This document shows, piece by piece, positions 52,235 to 61,294 of a stretch of DNA of 64,000 bases. Each line of letters opens with the position of its first letter. Positions within the stretch are counted from its first letter, which is position 1. The position numbers and the translations under genes were made by a program. Source of the stretch: an uncultured Eubacteriales bacterium (GTDB taxonomy: Bacteria; Bacillota; Clostridia; Oscillospirales; Acutalibacteraceae); the NCBI GenBank assembly GCA_934464615.1, contig CAKSKA010000007.1:13905-77904 (forward strand), in the 5' to 3' direction. The notes under the pieces were generated by a model, which was given only the letters and a program-made list of their open reading frames with translations, was not told where the DNA came from and ran no database searches.

Positions 52235-52270
52235 CTCCTGTCATAATTCGTTGTAATGAATATTGACAGG
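52235..52270 (-). promoter_or_regulatory. Hairpin covering the spoIIR ribosome site
   Basis: Minus strand CCTGTCA (52270-52264) pairs with TGACAGG (52243-52237), and ATTC pairs with GAAT inside, around an 8-nt loop. The AGG of the AGGAG site is in the stem. RNA running through from ispE would fold this; RNA started within the repeat would not. Confidence 0.6.
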
Positions 52271-52281
52271 AATTTCCTATT

Positions 52282-53133
52282 TTATTCAAATATCATTCCG
52301 CAGTTTTGCGGCTCTGCAATAAACGCCGTAATTCCGCAGTCTTTAAGTTGTTTCAATGCCGAGTTTGCATTGCGGCTGTCGGCAAAAATACCGAACACCG
52401 ACGGACCGCTGCCCGATATGCTGACGGCATCGGCACCGCATTCTTTCAGTATATCCGAAATTTGTGTGTCCTTCCAGACAGTTGAAAATACATTTTTAAC
52501 CTGCTTGCATAAGGCGATTAAATTACCGTCATTTAAAGCCGCTACCGCCAAACAGTTACATGGGCGGTCGCTTATAACGGAATTGTCAATAACGCCGTAC
52601 ATATACGCTGTCGACAGTTTTTCATCTTTCTTCGCAATTATTATGCTGCAGTTCGGCATATCGCACAGCGGCTCAAATTTTTCACCTATACCGGTAACCC
52701 TTACAGTGCCGCCTTTTACAAAATAAGGCACATCGGCACCGAGCTTTAAACAAAGCGCCGAAATTTTATAATAATCAAGCGGATTTCCGCAAAGTTTATT
52801 AAGCGCACAGATTACTGCTGCGGCGTCACTGCTTCCGCCGCCGAGTCCTGCCGCAGTGGGTATATGTTTTATAACCGATATATCCGCACCGATGTTGCTG
52901 CTGCCAACGGCATCAAAAAAAAGCCGCGCCGCCTTATATGTTATATCGTTCTCACCGCCGAGACAGGCATCTGTCGATGTAACCGAAACAGCGCCCGTAC
53001 TGTTTAAATTAACCGTAATTTCGTCATACAGGCTTACGGTCTGCATAATCATATCCACATAATGATACCCGTCGGTTCTTTTACCGACAATATCAAGTGT
53101 AAGATTAATTTTGGCAAATGCTTTTACTTTCAT
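52282..53133 (-). CDS. ispE: 4-diphosphocytidyl-2-C-methyl-D-erythritol kinase
   Basis: This 283-residue GHMP kinase phosphorylates CDP-ME in the MEP isoprenoid route. It begins FAKINLTLDIVGKRTDGYH, has the ATP loop PTAAGLGGGSSDAAA near residue 91, and a late SGSGPSVFGIF motif. Its ATG overlaps the aminotransferase stop as TAATG. Confidence 0.96.
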   Translation of the reverse strand: MKVKAFAKINLTLDIVGKRTDGYHYVDMIMQTVSLYDEITVNLNSTGAVSVTSTDACLGGENDITYKAARLFFDAVGSSNIGADISVIKHIPTAAGLGGGSSDAAAVICALNKLCGNPLDYYKISALCLKLGADVPYFVKGGTVRVTGIGEKFEPLCDMPNCSIIIAKKDEKLSTAYMYGVIDNSVISDRPCNCLAVAALNDGNLIALCKQVKNVFSTVWKDTQISDILKECGADAVSISGSGPSVFGIFADSRNANSALKQLKDCGITAFIAEPQNCGMIFE

Positions 53134-54305
53134 TACTTTATCTCATCAAGAAAAGCCGCAATTCTTTCAAGCGCCGTATGTATATGTTTAACCGAGTAGC
53201 AGTAAGAAGCGCGCACAAAGCCTTCTCCGCCTTTGCCGAAAGCCGTACCGGGTACTAATGCCACACGTTTTGAACGCAGCAAGTTTTCACAAAATTCGTC
53301 GCTTGTCATACCCGTAGACTGAATTGACGGGAAAGCGTAAAATGCGCCTTTAGGCTCACGGCAGGTAAGTCCCAAATCGTTAAATCCTTTTACAATTGCG
53401 CGCCTTCTGGAATCATATTCCTCAGCCATGGCCGCTACGGCTTCATCGCAGTTTTTAAGCGCTTCTATTGCCGCATACTGCGATGTAGTGGGCGCACACA
53501 TAATTGCAAACTGGTGTATTTTGGTTATTTGTTTTATTATCTGTTCAGGTCCGCAGCAATAGCCGAGACGCCAGCCCGTCATTGAAAAAGTTTTTGAAAA
53601 ACCGTTTACAACAACAGTACGCTCTTTCATACCGTCGATTTCGGCAATGGAAACATGGCGTTCATGCGAGAAAGTAAGTTCTGCGTAAATTTCGTCCGAA
53701 ATAACAATTATGTTCTTATCCCTCAGCACTTCGGCAATTTCGATTAAATCTTCTCTTGCCATAATGCCGCCTGTCGGGTTACACGGATACGGCAAAATAA
53801 GTACTTTTGTTTTATCGGTAATAGCAGACAGCAATTGCTGCTTTGTAAGTTTAAATTCATCATCGGCTTTTGTTTCCACAATAACGGGAACGCCGCCGGC
53901 AAGTACCGTTATAGGCTCGTAACACACATAACTCGGTTGAGGAATAATAACTTCATCACCCGGCATAACCACTGCGCGCACGGCAGCGTCAATGGCCTCA
54001 CTGCCGCCGACGGTAACCAAAATCTCATTATCGGGGCAATAGTCAAGTGTATATTTGCGTTTCATATATTTGGAGATCTCTCTGCGCAATTCAGCAAGTC
54101 CCCAGTTGGAAGTATATCGTGTTTTGCTCTGCTCAAGCGAACGTATAGCCGCGTGTCTGACGTTCCACGGTGTAGGAAAATCCGGTTCGCCGACGCCGAG
54201 TGAAATTACATCGTCCATAGTTTCCGCAATATCAAAAAACTTGCGTATACCCGACGGTTTAATTTGCACAACATCGGAATTAAGTACAGAATTATAATCA
54301 ATCAC
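53133..54305 (-). CDS. Class I/II PLP-dependent aminotransferase
   Basis: This 390-residue fold-type I aminotransferase has the PLP lysine in SKTFSMTGWRLGY near residue 237, YPCNPTGG near 175 and SDEIYAEL near 205. The C-terminal Arg for substrate carboxylate is in FVRASYCYS. It resembles aspartate/aromatic aminotransferases such as PatA; the amino acid is not determined. The start is GTG overlapping the Lrp-type regulator by 4 nt, so the two are probably linked in function. Confidence 0.9.
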   Translation of the reverse strand: MIDYNSVLNSDVVQIKPSGIRKFFDIAETMDDVISLGVGEPDFPTPWNVRHAAIRSLEQSKTRYTSNWGLAELRREISKYMKRKYTLDYCPDNEILVTVGGSEAIDAAVRAVVMPGDEVIIPQPSYVCYEPITVLAGGVPVIVETKADDEFKLTKQQLLSAITDKTKVLILPYPCNPTGGIMAREDLIEIAEVLRDKNIIVISDEIYAELTFSHERHVSIAEIDGMKERTVVVNGFSKTFSMTGWRLGYCCGPEQIIKQITKIHQFAIMCAPTTSQYAAIEALKNCDEAVAAMAEEYDSRRRAIVKGFNDLGLTCREPKGAFYAFPSIQSTGMTSDEFCENLLRSKRVALVPGTAFGKGGEGFVRASYCYSVKHIHTALERIAAFLDEIK

Positions 54306-54784
54306 AGCGAAAGCGTCCCCCTGTCGTCAGAAGTACCGCCTACAAGCGGAACGTCCATTTCTTTATATCTGCGAAGTACAAAATGGGTTGAAGTAGATAC
54401 AACCGAATCAATAGTGGACAGCTCTTTTGCTACAAACATTGCTACCTGCTGGAAGGTTTTACCCTTTACAAGCACACAGAGATCGTAACCGCCCGACATT
54501 AAATATACCGACTCAACTTCATCATATTTCATAACGCGTTCCGCAACTTCCTCAAAACCGAGGCCTACTTTGGGCGTTACGCGCAATTCAATAAGCGCCG
54601 AAACATAAGCGGTGTCAAGCCTTTCCCAATCAATTACGGCTTTATATCCGCGGAGCAAGCCCTCATGCTCCATTGCCTTGATTTCTCTTTCAACTTCCGC
54701 TTCGCTGAGTCCCGTCATTACGGCAAGGTCCGCTATAGAATAACGGGCGTTTTTATCCAATAGATTAAGTAATTTTTTGTTCAT
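54302..54784 (-). CDS. Lrp/AsnC-family transcriptional regulator
   Basis: This 160-residue protein has an N-terminal helix-turn-helix (YSIADLAVMTGLSEAEVEREI) and a C-terminal RAM-type domain (YVSALIELRVTP, VYLMSGGYDLCVLVKG) that binds amino acids and builds octamers. Its overlap with the aminotransferase suggests it controls that gene in response to an amino acid. The ATG follows AGGGGG. Confidence 0.93.
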   Translation of the reverse strand: MNKKLLNLLDKNARYSIADLAVMTGLSEAEVEREIKAMEHEGLLRGYKAVIDWERLDTAYVSALIELRVTPKVGLGFEEVAERVMKYDEVESVYLMSGGYDLCVLVKGKTFQQVAMFVAKELSTIDSVVSTSTHFVLRRYKEMDVPLVGGTSDDRGTLSL

Positions 54785-54798
54785 AACATTTCCCCCTG

Positions 54799-55290
54799 TT
54801 AATAATTATTTTTATTTTGTTTCGGCGGCAGCAATTTTAAAACGGGATAAGCGGCTGCCGCGCCCGCAACATTTAAAATAAAATCGTCAATATCGCAACT
54901 GCCTGTTAAAAACGCCAACTGCAATAACTCAATGACCATTGATGTTACGGCAAAAACAATAAGGCATTTCCAAAATTTATTAAACCTTAAAAACAGTTTC
55001 GGAACAAAGTACGAAAGCGGCATAAGCAATATAAAATTACCCGCAATATTCATAACAAAGTACCTTAAAGAAACATTGCCGTGTTTAATGGCGGCAAACA
55101 TAAGTTTTACCGTTTCAAACGGAATAACATTTAACGACGTTTTGACATAGGCGTCAAACTCCGCCTTGCTCCAGTTAATTACATTGGTGATATCACGGCC
55201 GAATGCACCTGCAAACAACGTGAAATCAATTAAAAAGAATATATATACCAAAAACAGTATTTTAATACCGAATAAATTTTTTAAAGACAT
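54799..55290 (-). CDS. VanZ-family membrane protein
   Basis: This 163-residue protein has four hydrophobic segments and the VanZ-type pattern NVIPFETV, then LRYFVMNIAGNFILLMPLS, and CDIDDFILNVAGAAAAY. VanZ gives low-level teicoplanin resistance in enterococci, but most homologues have unknown roles. The ATG at 55290 is 8 nt after AAGG and is preferred to one at 55296. It leads the vanZ-lrp-aminotransferase-ispE unit. Confidence 0.83.
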   Translation of the reverse strand: MSLKNLFGIKILFLVYIFFLIDFTLFAGAFGRDITNVINWSKAEFDAYVKTSLNVIPFETVKLMFAAIKHGNVSLRYFVMNIAGNFILLMPLSYFVPKLFLRFNKFWKCLIVFAVTSMVIELLQLAFLTGSCDIDDFILNVAGAAAAYPVLKLLPPKQNKNNY

Positions 55291-55322
55291 AAACATTACC
55301 TTACAAAAACATTATTAAAAAT

Positions 55323-55351
55323 ATTATAAATTTCCGCCGACAATATGTCAA
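55323..55351 (-). promoter_or_regulatory. Consensus promoter of vanZ-lrp-aminotransferase-ispE
   Basis: Minus strand TTGACA (55346-55351), exactly 17 nt, TATAAT (55323-55328): a perfect sigma-A promoter. It diverges from the degV promoter 15 bp away. Confidence 0.9.
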
Positions 55352-55365
55352 CCCAAAAATAACTG

Positions 55366-55394
55366 TTGTATTATTTAAAGTTAGATGTTATAAT
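55366..55394 (+). promoter_or_regulatory. Promoter of degV
   Basis: TTGTAT (55366-55371), 17 nt, TATAAT (55389-55394) with an extended -10 TGT. A small hairpin (GTTTGA/TCAAAC, 55403-55417) lies at the start of the leader. Confidence 0.82.
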
Positions 55395-55469
55395 GCATTT
55401 GTGTTTGAAAATCAAACGTTTTCTCACAAAATATAAGTTTACATGAATATGTTATTTGGGGGTATTTTT

Positions 55470-56333
55470 TTGAATACTGAAAAGGTAATTATAACTTCGG
55501 ACAGCACAACGGACTTATCGCCGGAACTTATTGAGCGCTACGGCGTTAAAACGCTTCCTCTCGGTGTTACTTTGGGTGATAAAACATACCGCGACGGCGT
55601 TGATATTAACGCTGATTTTATTTACGATTATTATGATAAAACCGGCGTTCTTCCCAAAACATCCGCTACAAACGTAGCAGAATGTGCGGAATTTTTTAAA
55701 TCCCTTACGGATGAGGGCTATTCGGTTGTACATTTTACAATCAGTTCGGATATGTCGGCGACATACCAAAACTCTGTTATAGCCGCACAGGATTTTGATA
55801 ATGTGTATGTAATTGATACACGCAATTTATCAACCGGCGGCGGTTTGCTTGTTATGTACGCGCTTGATTTAAGAGAAAAGGGATTATCCGCCGCAGAAAT
55901 TGCACAAGAAGTACAAAAAGTTGTACCGAATGTTGACGCTTCGTTTGTAATTGATAAACTTGAATATCTCTACAAAGGCGGACGTTGTTCTGCGCTTGCC
56001 GCTTTAGGTGCCAATCTGCTTAAACTTAAACCGTGCATTGAGGTTAAAAACGGCAAAATGGGCGTATCCAAAAAATACCGCGGAAAATTCGGCGATGTAT
56101 TAAAGACATATGCCGCGGAACGTCTGGAAAATCCAGATGACATAATGCTTGACCGTGTATTCATAACACACGCGGGCTGTGATGAAAATCTTGTTAGAGA
56201 GATAGCGGATGAAGTCGGCAAAATACTGCCGTTTAAGGAACTTTACATTACCCGTGCGGGATGTACCGTATCTTCGCATTGCGGTGCAAACACACTCGGC
56301 GTTTTGTTTATAAGAAAATCACCGATTGCTTGA
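55470..56333 (+). CDS. DegV family fatty-acid-binding protein
   Basis: This 287-residue protein has the DegV marks ITSDSTTDLSPELIERYGV at the start, TSATNVAECAEFFKSL near 70, FTISSDMSATYQ near 95 and YLYKGGRCSALAA near 168. DegV (FakB-like) proteins hold a fatty acid for phosphorylation by FakA. FakA is not in this window. The TTG at 55470 is 7 nt after GGGGG and is preferred to an ATG at 55443 that lacks a ribosome site. Confidence 0.9.
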   Translation: MNTEKVIITSDSTTDLSPELIERYGVKTLPLGVTLGDKTYRDGVDINADFIYDYYDKTGVLPKTSATNVAECAEFFKSLTDEGYSVVHFTISSDMSATYQNSVIAAQDFDNVYVIDTRNLSTGGGLLVMYALDLREKGLSAAEIAQEVQKVVPNVDASFVIDKLEYLYKGGRCSALAALGANLLKLKPCIEVKNGKMGVSKKYRGKFGDVLKTYAAERLENPDDIMLDRVFITHAGCDENLVREIADEVGKILPFKELYITRAGCTVSSHCGANTLGVLFIRKSPIA

Positions 56334-56351
56334 TTTATCATATAATATAGC

Positions 56352-56425
56352 AGGGGCCGAATAGGATATCCTGCCGTATCGGCGATAGGTATTGCCTATC
56401 TTTAAAATCACCGGTATATGCCCCT
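56352..56425 (+). ncRNA. Folded RNA element after degV
   Basis: AGGGGC (56352-56357) can pair with GCCCCT (56420-56425) to enclose two arms: CGA/TCG (56358-56360, 56379-56381) over an AGG/CCT hairpin, and GATAGG/CCTATC (56384-56389, 56395-56400). The design is a small multi-branched RNA directly before a terminator. No promoter with a good -35 is seen, so it may be a processed 3' end of degV mRNA. I recognise no known family. Confidence 0.45.
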
Positions 56426-56434
56426 TTATATATA

Positions 56435-56463
56435 AAAAGCGTCTGCAATATGCGGACGCTTTT
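56435..56463. terminator. Bidirectional terminator between degV and uvrB
   Basis: AAAAGCGTCTGCA pairs with TGCGGACGCTTTT around ATA. T-rich tracts occur on both strands. Confidence 0.93.
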
Positions 56464-56488
56464 CTTTTTATTTTTCTTTTTTTTATTT

Positions 56489-58450
56489 TTATTTTTTCTT
56501 TTTCAGTTCGCGTATCTTATCGCGCAAATGCGCTGCGTGTTCAAATTCAAGCAATTTTGACGCTTCTTTCATTTCCGCAGTAAGCGCCGCTATCATCTTT
56601 TCCCTCTCCGCACGCGGCAGACGCGAATAATCCTTTCCCGCATCGGCAGGTTTAGCGCTCATCTCAATAATTTCATGTACATCTTTTATAATTGTTTTAG
56701 GCACAATGCCGTGTTCCTCATTATATTTATTTTGAATTTCACGGCGGCGTTCCGTTTCCGTAATAGCCTTTTCCATGGAATTTGTTACGGTATCCGCATA
56801 CATAATTACTTCGCCTTCGCTGTTGCGTGCCGCCCTGCCTATAGTCTGTACAAGCGATGTTGCACTGCGCAAAAAGCCTTCTTTATCGGCATCAAGTATT
56901 GCCACTAAAGACACCTCGGGTATGTCAAGTCCTTCCCTTAAAAGATTTATACCTACAAGAACGTCAAATTCTCCGAGGCGCAAATCTCTTATAATTTCCA
57001 TTCGCTCTATTGTGTCTATATCATAGTGCATATACCGTACTTTTATATCAAGATTATCAAGATATTCCGTAAGGTCTTCCGCCATTTTTTTAGTAAGCGT
57101 AGTTACAAGCACACGCTGTTTTTTGGCAATCCGCGCGTTTATTTCAGAAACAAGGTCATCAATTTGTCCTTCGCTCGCCCTAACCGAAATTTTAGGATCA
57201 AGAAGTCCTGTAGGACGTATAACCTGCTCTACTACCTGTGCGGCTTTTGATAATTCAAACTCTCCGGGTGTTGCCGAAACAAATACAGCTTGATTTACAT
57301 GGTTGTAAAACTCATTAAAATTAAGCGGTCGGTTATCAAAAGCAGACGGCAAGCGGAAACCGAATTCCACCAAATTTTCTTTTCGCGCTCGGTCGCCTCC
57401 GTACATACCCCTTACCTGCGGCAAAGTAACGTGGGATTCATCAACAAACATAATGTAATCGTCCGGAAAATAGTCCAGCAGTGTAAACGGCACACTGCCA
57501 GCAGGTCTGCCGGACAAAACCCTTGAATAGTTTTCAACGCCTTTGCATGTGCCTATTTCCCTCAACATTTCAATATCGTATTCGGTCCTCTGCCTAATGC
57601 GCTGCGCTTCTATAAGTTTTCCGTTATCGGTAAAATATTTTACCCTATCTTCCATTTCTTTTTCAATATTTAAAAGTGCGCCGCCCATTTTATCGGGCGG
57701 AATAATGTAATGCGATGCCGGATATATCGCGGCGTGCTGCAGTAAAGCCTTTAATTCGCCCGTTAAAGTGTTAATCTCGCTTATTCGGTCAATTTCGTCA
57801 CCGAAAAATTCCACCCTTATTGCATTGCCGTAAGAATATGCCGGATAAATTTCCACGGTATCGCCGCGCACGCGGAATTTATTGCGCACAAAATTTATAT
57901 CGTTGCGTTCATACTGCAAATCTACCAATCGGCGAATAAGCGTGTCCCTGTTCATTTCCATACCGACACGCAAGGATATAACCATACTGCGATAATCTAT
58001 AGGACTGCCGAGCGAATAAATGCACGAAACCGACGCAACTATTATAACATCCCTGCGCTCAGACAGCGCACAGGTCGCACTGTGGCGTAATTTATCTATT
58101 TCATCATTAATTGCCGAATCTTTTTCTATATATGTGTCGGTGCCCGGTATATATGCTTCAGGCTGATAGTAGTCATAGTAGGAAACAAAATACTCCACCG
58201 CGTTCTCGGGGAAAAATTCTCTGAACTCCGAACACAGTTGTGCGGCAAGGGTTTTGTTGTGCGCGAGTACGAGCGTCGGGCGGTTAACATTTGCGATAAT
58301 ATTCGCCATTGTGAAGGTCTTACCGGAACCGGTCACACCCAGCAAAACCTGCTCTTTCATACCGTTTTTAATACCGTCACTTAATTTTTCAATAGCCTCA
58401 GGCTGATCCCCCGTAGGTTTGTATTTAGAAACAAGTTTAAAATGATCCAT
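56489..58450 (-). CDS. uvrB: Excinuclease ABC subunit B
   Basis: This 653-residue helicase-like protein verifies damage in nucleotide excision repair. Walker A is GVTGSGKTFTMAN near residue 40. The damage-probing beta-hairpin region YYDYYQPEAYIPGTDTYI is near 92, DEIDKLRHSAT follows, and the C-terminal UVR motif that binds UvrC is near the end (LLEFEHAAHLRDKIRELK). The ATG at 58450 follows GGTGG; GTG codons upstream are less likely. uvrA is not within the window. Confidence 0.96.
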   Translation of the reverse strand: MDHFKLVSKYKPTGDQPEAIEKLSDGIKNGMKEQVLLGVTGSGKTFTMANIIANVNRPTLVLAHNKTLAAQLCSEFREFFPENAVEYFVSYYDYYQPEAYIPGTDTYIEKDSAINDEIDKLRHSATCALSERRDVIIVASVSCIYSLGSPIDYRSMVISLRVGMEMNRDTLIRRLVDLQYERNDINFVRNKFRVRGDTVEIYPAYSYGNAIRVEFFGDEIDRISEINTLTGELKALLQHAAIYPASHYIIPPDKMGGALLNIEKEMEDRVKYFTDNGKLIEAQRIRQRTEYDIEMLREIGTCKGVENYSRVLSGRPAGSVPFTLLDYFPDDYIMFVDESHVTLPQVRGMYGGDRARKENLVEFGFRLPSAFDNRPLNFNEFYNHVNQAVFVSATPGEFELSKAAQVVEQVIRPTGLLDPKISVRASEGQIDDLVSEINARIAKKQRVLVTTLTKKMAEDLTEYLDNLDIKVRYMHYDIDTIERMEIIRDLRLGEFDVLVGINLLREGLDIPEVSLVAILDADKEGFLRSATSLVQTIGRAARNSEGEVIMYADTVTNSMEKAITETERRREIQNKYNEEHGIVPKTIIKDVHEIIEMSAKPADAGKDYSRLPRAEREKMIAALTAEMKEASKLLEFEHAAHLRDKIRELKKKK

Positions 58451-58516
58451 ATAATCCACCACACAGTATTAGCATTACTTGGATTATTGTACCACAAATT
58501 CTTCTTAAAATAAAGG

Positions 58517-58552
58517 TAGGTGAAACAGAATTTTACTGTTTCACCTATTTTT
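58517..58552. terminator. Terminator of the araC-SDR-FAD oxidoreductase unit
   Basis: TAGGTGAAACAG (58517-58528) pairs with CTGTTTCACCTA (58536-58547) around a 7-nt loop. T-rich sequence follows on both sides. Confidence 0.9.
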
Positions 58553-60564
58553 TAATACAACAAATTCTTAAGGTTTTTAGTTCCTATCAGCTTATAAAAA
58601 CGCTCGCAAATTCCTTTTTCCTCATCGGTTAGTTCGGTATGGTTTTCAATATCTTTAAATTTATCATAAGTAGCATAACGAACACCCATGTTGTTTATGC
58701 GCCGCATCATTTCTTTATCGTCAAGCGGCAGTGCCGTATCGTGACTTGAAGTAATGAACTTATTGCAACCGGGAAAATGCAGATTTTCACCGTCACCCGG
58801 ACCGTACGCATGATATGGCGAAATTTCGACGCCCTTTTCCATAAGTTCTTTTAGTTCATCAAAATGTTCCGTGTAAACCTGACGCGGTGTGCAGTTATTG
58901 TCCTTGCAAACGGCGGCGGCAAAGCCGCATACCTCTCCTAAACATCCCAAAGTACGCATAACCCTTACGCACGCAAACGCAATATGTGTAGTGCTTATAA
59001 TTCTGCCGCCGAGGAATAAATTTTCAATATCTTTTGAATAAAGACACCTGTAAGGCACAGGATAATGTTTTTTAATTCCCCTGTGTATTGCGCAAGAACG
59101 AAACGGCTCTTTAAATTTTTCAAGATTATCGGGATCCGGATAATGAATGTCAATATCCCACGTAAGCGAAGCCGTACCGTCGTCGTAATTGACTTGATTG
59201 ATAATATCATTTTGTGTAAGGACTTTATCACCGACAACCCGATAACTCTCCCGCTTGCCGCCAAGCGGTGAAATCCAATTCAATCTGCGTTTTTTGTAAA
59301 ATTCCCTGTCTTTTGAACGGTTTTTTAAAAATGACCAGTTACCGAAAATTGTCATAAGCGAATAATCCCTTATGTATTCGGTTTCCAAAGCCATATCCCT
59401 GAACTGACCGGCCTCCCATTCCCAATCACCGAAGGTTATATGGTAACAGTGTTCTTCATCAAATTCAATGCCCCAATCAATATCGGGAAACGGACAATCA
59501 TTATCTGTCAGTGCGGAATTCCATGTCACCGTCATACCCATAACCATATTGTCGGCTGTATCGGGTGCAAGATTTTCGCCGTATTCGCTCTCGGCTTCCC
59601 TGCCGTACATAACGTCGGCACCTGCCATACGCGCAAGGACGGCGTCGCCGGTGCAATCGGCAAATAAATCTGCAAAATATCGTTTTTTATTGCCTGTATA
59701 AATGTTTTTTGTCGTTACCGAAATAATTTTTTCACCGTCATTTTCAAGCGCCACAACATGCTCGTTAAGGGATAAAACGTAATCCTTTTGTCCCCAAACT
59801 TTAGAAATTAAAAAGGCGTTTCTTTTTCTGTCGTCCTCATAAACACTGTCGTCGTAAGTACCCGGCGAGCCGAATATCGGCGAAATCCAGTCCAACACAT
59901 TTCCTATATTTTTATAAGGCAATGCATGGCTGAAACCACCGAGTCCCACCTTAATTTCCGAACTGTTGCAACCGCCGAGTACCGGACGGTCCTGTATAAG
60001 CGCAACGCGCAGACCTTTTTGAATTGCGGTAAGCGCCATGCAAGTGCCCGCAATTCCGCCGCCGCAAACCACAAGGTCAAACTTATCCTCAACATCCGTA
60101 ACAGTATTTCCCGAAACAGCATTGCGGAATTCTTCGTTATTTACGGGGACATCGGACACGGAAGTTGACATATAAATTGCATCGCATCTGCCGTTAAAAC
60201 CCGTTAAATCGCAAAGCGACAATGTTATTTGCCTTTGCTTTATATCCATGCTTCCGGCATACTGCCAATCCCATTTTTCGCCGTTTGTACCCAATGTATT
60301 TTTAAATGCAACACCGTCTGCTTTAAGCAGAAATCTGCCGGCAGGCGTTCCGCGTTTCCAAACGGCAGTCCAATCCCTTGTACGCACCCAGGCGTGCCAT
60401 GTTCCGCTTTCAGCCAGCGTAATTTTTTGCGATGCGTCGGCAACGGGATTGCCCATTCCGTGCGCCATAATATACGAGGAACCCATTACCTCCATTGACT
60501 GTTGATCCACAACCCAACCGCCGAGGTTTTCAAAGCTTTCCGCCTCTATAAAAAATCTGCTCAT
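58552..60564 (-). CDS. FAD-dependent oxidoreductase with N-terminal lectin-like domain
   Basis: This 670-residue protein has an N-terminal beta-rich domain (residues 1-150: EAESFENLGGWVVDQQS, AHGMGNPVADA, WHAWVRTRDW) like the module found on xanthan-lyase-type oxidoreductases. An FAD_oxidored domain then begins with the Rossmann motif VVCGGGIAGTCMALTA near residue 165 and VLGGCNSSE. No signal peptide is visible, so the protein is probably cytosolic. Relatives occur in polysaccharide-use loci, but the substrate is unknown. It is third in an operon after an AraC regulator and an SDR. Confidence 0.84.
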   Translation of the reverse strand: MSRFFIEAESFENLGGWVVDQQSMEVMGSSYIMAHGMGNPVADASQKITLAESGTWHAWVRTRDWTAVWKRGTPAGRFLLKADGVAFKNTLGTNGEKWDWQYAGSMDIKQRQITLSLCDLTGFNGRCDAIYMSTSVSDVPVNNEEFRNAVSGNTVTDVEDKFDLVVCGGGIAGTCMALTAIQKGLRVALIQDRPVLGGCNSSEIKVGLGGFSHALPYKNIGNVLDWISPIFGSPGTYDDSVYEDDRKRNAFLISKVWGQKDYVLSLNEHVVALENDGEKIISVTTKNIYTGNKKRYFADLFADCTGDAVLARMAGADVMYGREAESEYGENLAPDTADNMVMGMTVTWNSALTDNDCPFPDIDWGIEFDEEHCYHITFGDWEWEAGQFRDMALETEYIRDYSLMTIFGNWSFLKNRSKDREFYKKRRLNWISPLGGKRESYRVVGDKVLTQNDIINQVNYDDGTASLTWDIDIHYPDPDNLEKFKEPFRSCAIHRGIKKHYPVPYRCLYSKDIENLFLGGRIISTTHIAFACVRVMRTLGCLGEVCGFAAAVCKDNNCTPRQVYTEHFDELKELMEKGVEISPYHAYGPGDGENLHFPGCNKFITSSHDTALPLDDKEMMRRINNMGVRYATYDKFKDIENHTELTDEEKGICERFYKLIGTKNLKNLLY

Positions 60565-60579
60565 TTAAACACCCCGTAA

Positions 60580-61284
60580 TTAAAGAGGATTAACCTGCTT
60601 ATCAATACCCCAAACCGTTACTTCCTCAACAACAGCGCGCTGCGGTAAATTTGCAACATATAAAACGGTTTGCGCAATATCCTCAGGTAACAGTTTATCG
60701 GTTGTTTCTCCTATTCCGCAGGATTTTTGAAAACCCGTACTTGCCGATGACGGTATTATACAGCTTACTCGCACATTGTACGGCTGCATTTCAAGGTAAA
60801 ATCCTTTTGAAAAGTTAAGCACGCCTGCCTTTGCCGCAGCATATACCGACCACTGCGGCCAACATTCTTTAGCACAAACGGAAGATATGTTTATAAACGT
60901 TCCAGTTTTCTGTTTCTTCATATCAGCGGCAAATTCCCTGCAGCCGTAAATAACGCTGTTAAGGTTAAGCATAACGGTGCTGTCAATTTCCTTAACGGAT
61001 AAATCCTGTGTATCTTTAATAGCCACACCGCCGCCGGCATTGTTAACAAGTATATCGAGTTTTCCGTATTTTTCGGCAATAAATCTGTGTACGTTTTCCC
61101 AATCTTCCGCATTTGTAACATCCATTGCAAAGACAGAATCGGCATTAACTTCCTGTTTTGCAGCAAGCAGCTTTTCCGTATTTCTTGCCGCAATTATAAC
61201 GGTATCGCCGTTATCCGCAAACGCTTTTGCGGTTGCCTTTCCGTATCCGCTTGATGCACCCGTGACCAACACAATTCTTGACAT
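60580..61284 (-). CDS. SDR family oxidoreductase
   Basis: This 234-residue short-chain dehydrogenase has TGASSGYGKATAKAF (cofactor loop), AARN after the second strand (NADP preference likely), NNAGGG near 85, and the catalytic SSVCAKECWPQWSVYAAAKAG region (Ser, then YxxxK). The middle Gly-to-Tyr change in TGASSGYG is tolerated in classical SDRs. It lies 10 nt after araC and 15 nt before the FAD enzyme, so it probably acts in the same pathway on a sugar, polyol or steroid-like substrate. Confidence 0.87.
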   Translation of the reverse strand: MSRIVLVTGASSGYGKATAKAFADNGDTVIIAARNTEKLLAAKQEVNADSVFAMDVTNAEDWENVHRFIAEKYGKLDILVNNAGGGVAIKDTQDLSVKEIDSTVMLNLNSVIYGCREFAADMKKQKTGTFINISSVCAKECWPQWSVYAAAKAGVLNFSKGFYLEMQPYNVRVSCIIPSSASTGFQKSCGIGETTDKLLPEDIAQTVLYVANLPQRAVVEEVTVWGIDKQVNPL

Positions 61285-61294
61285 AGTAATCCTC

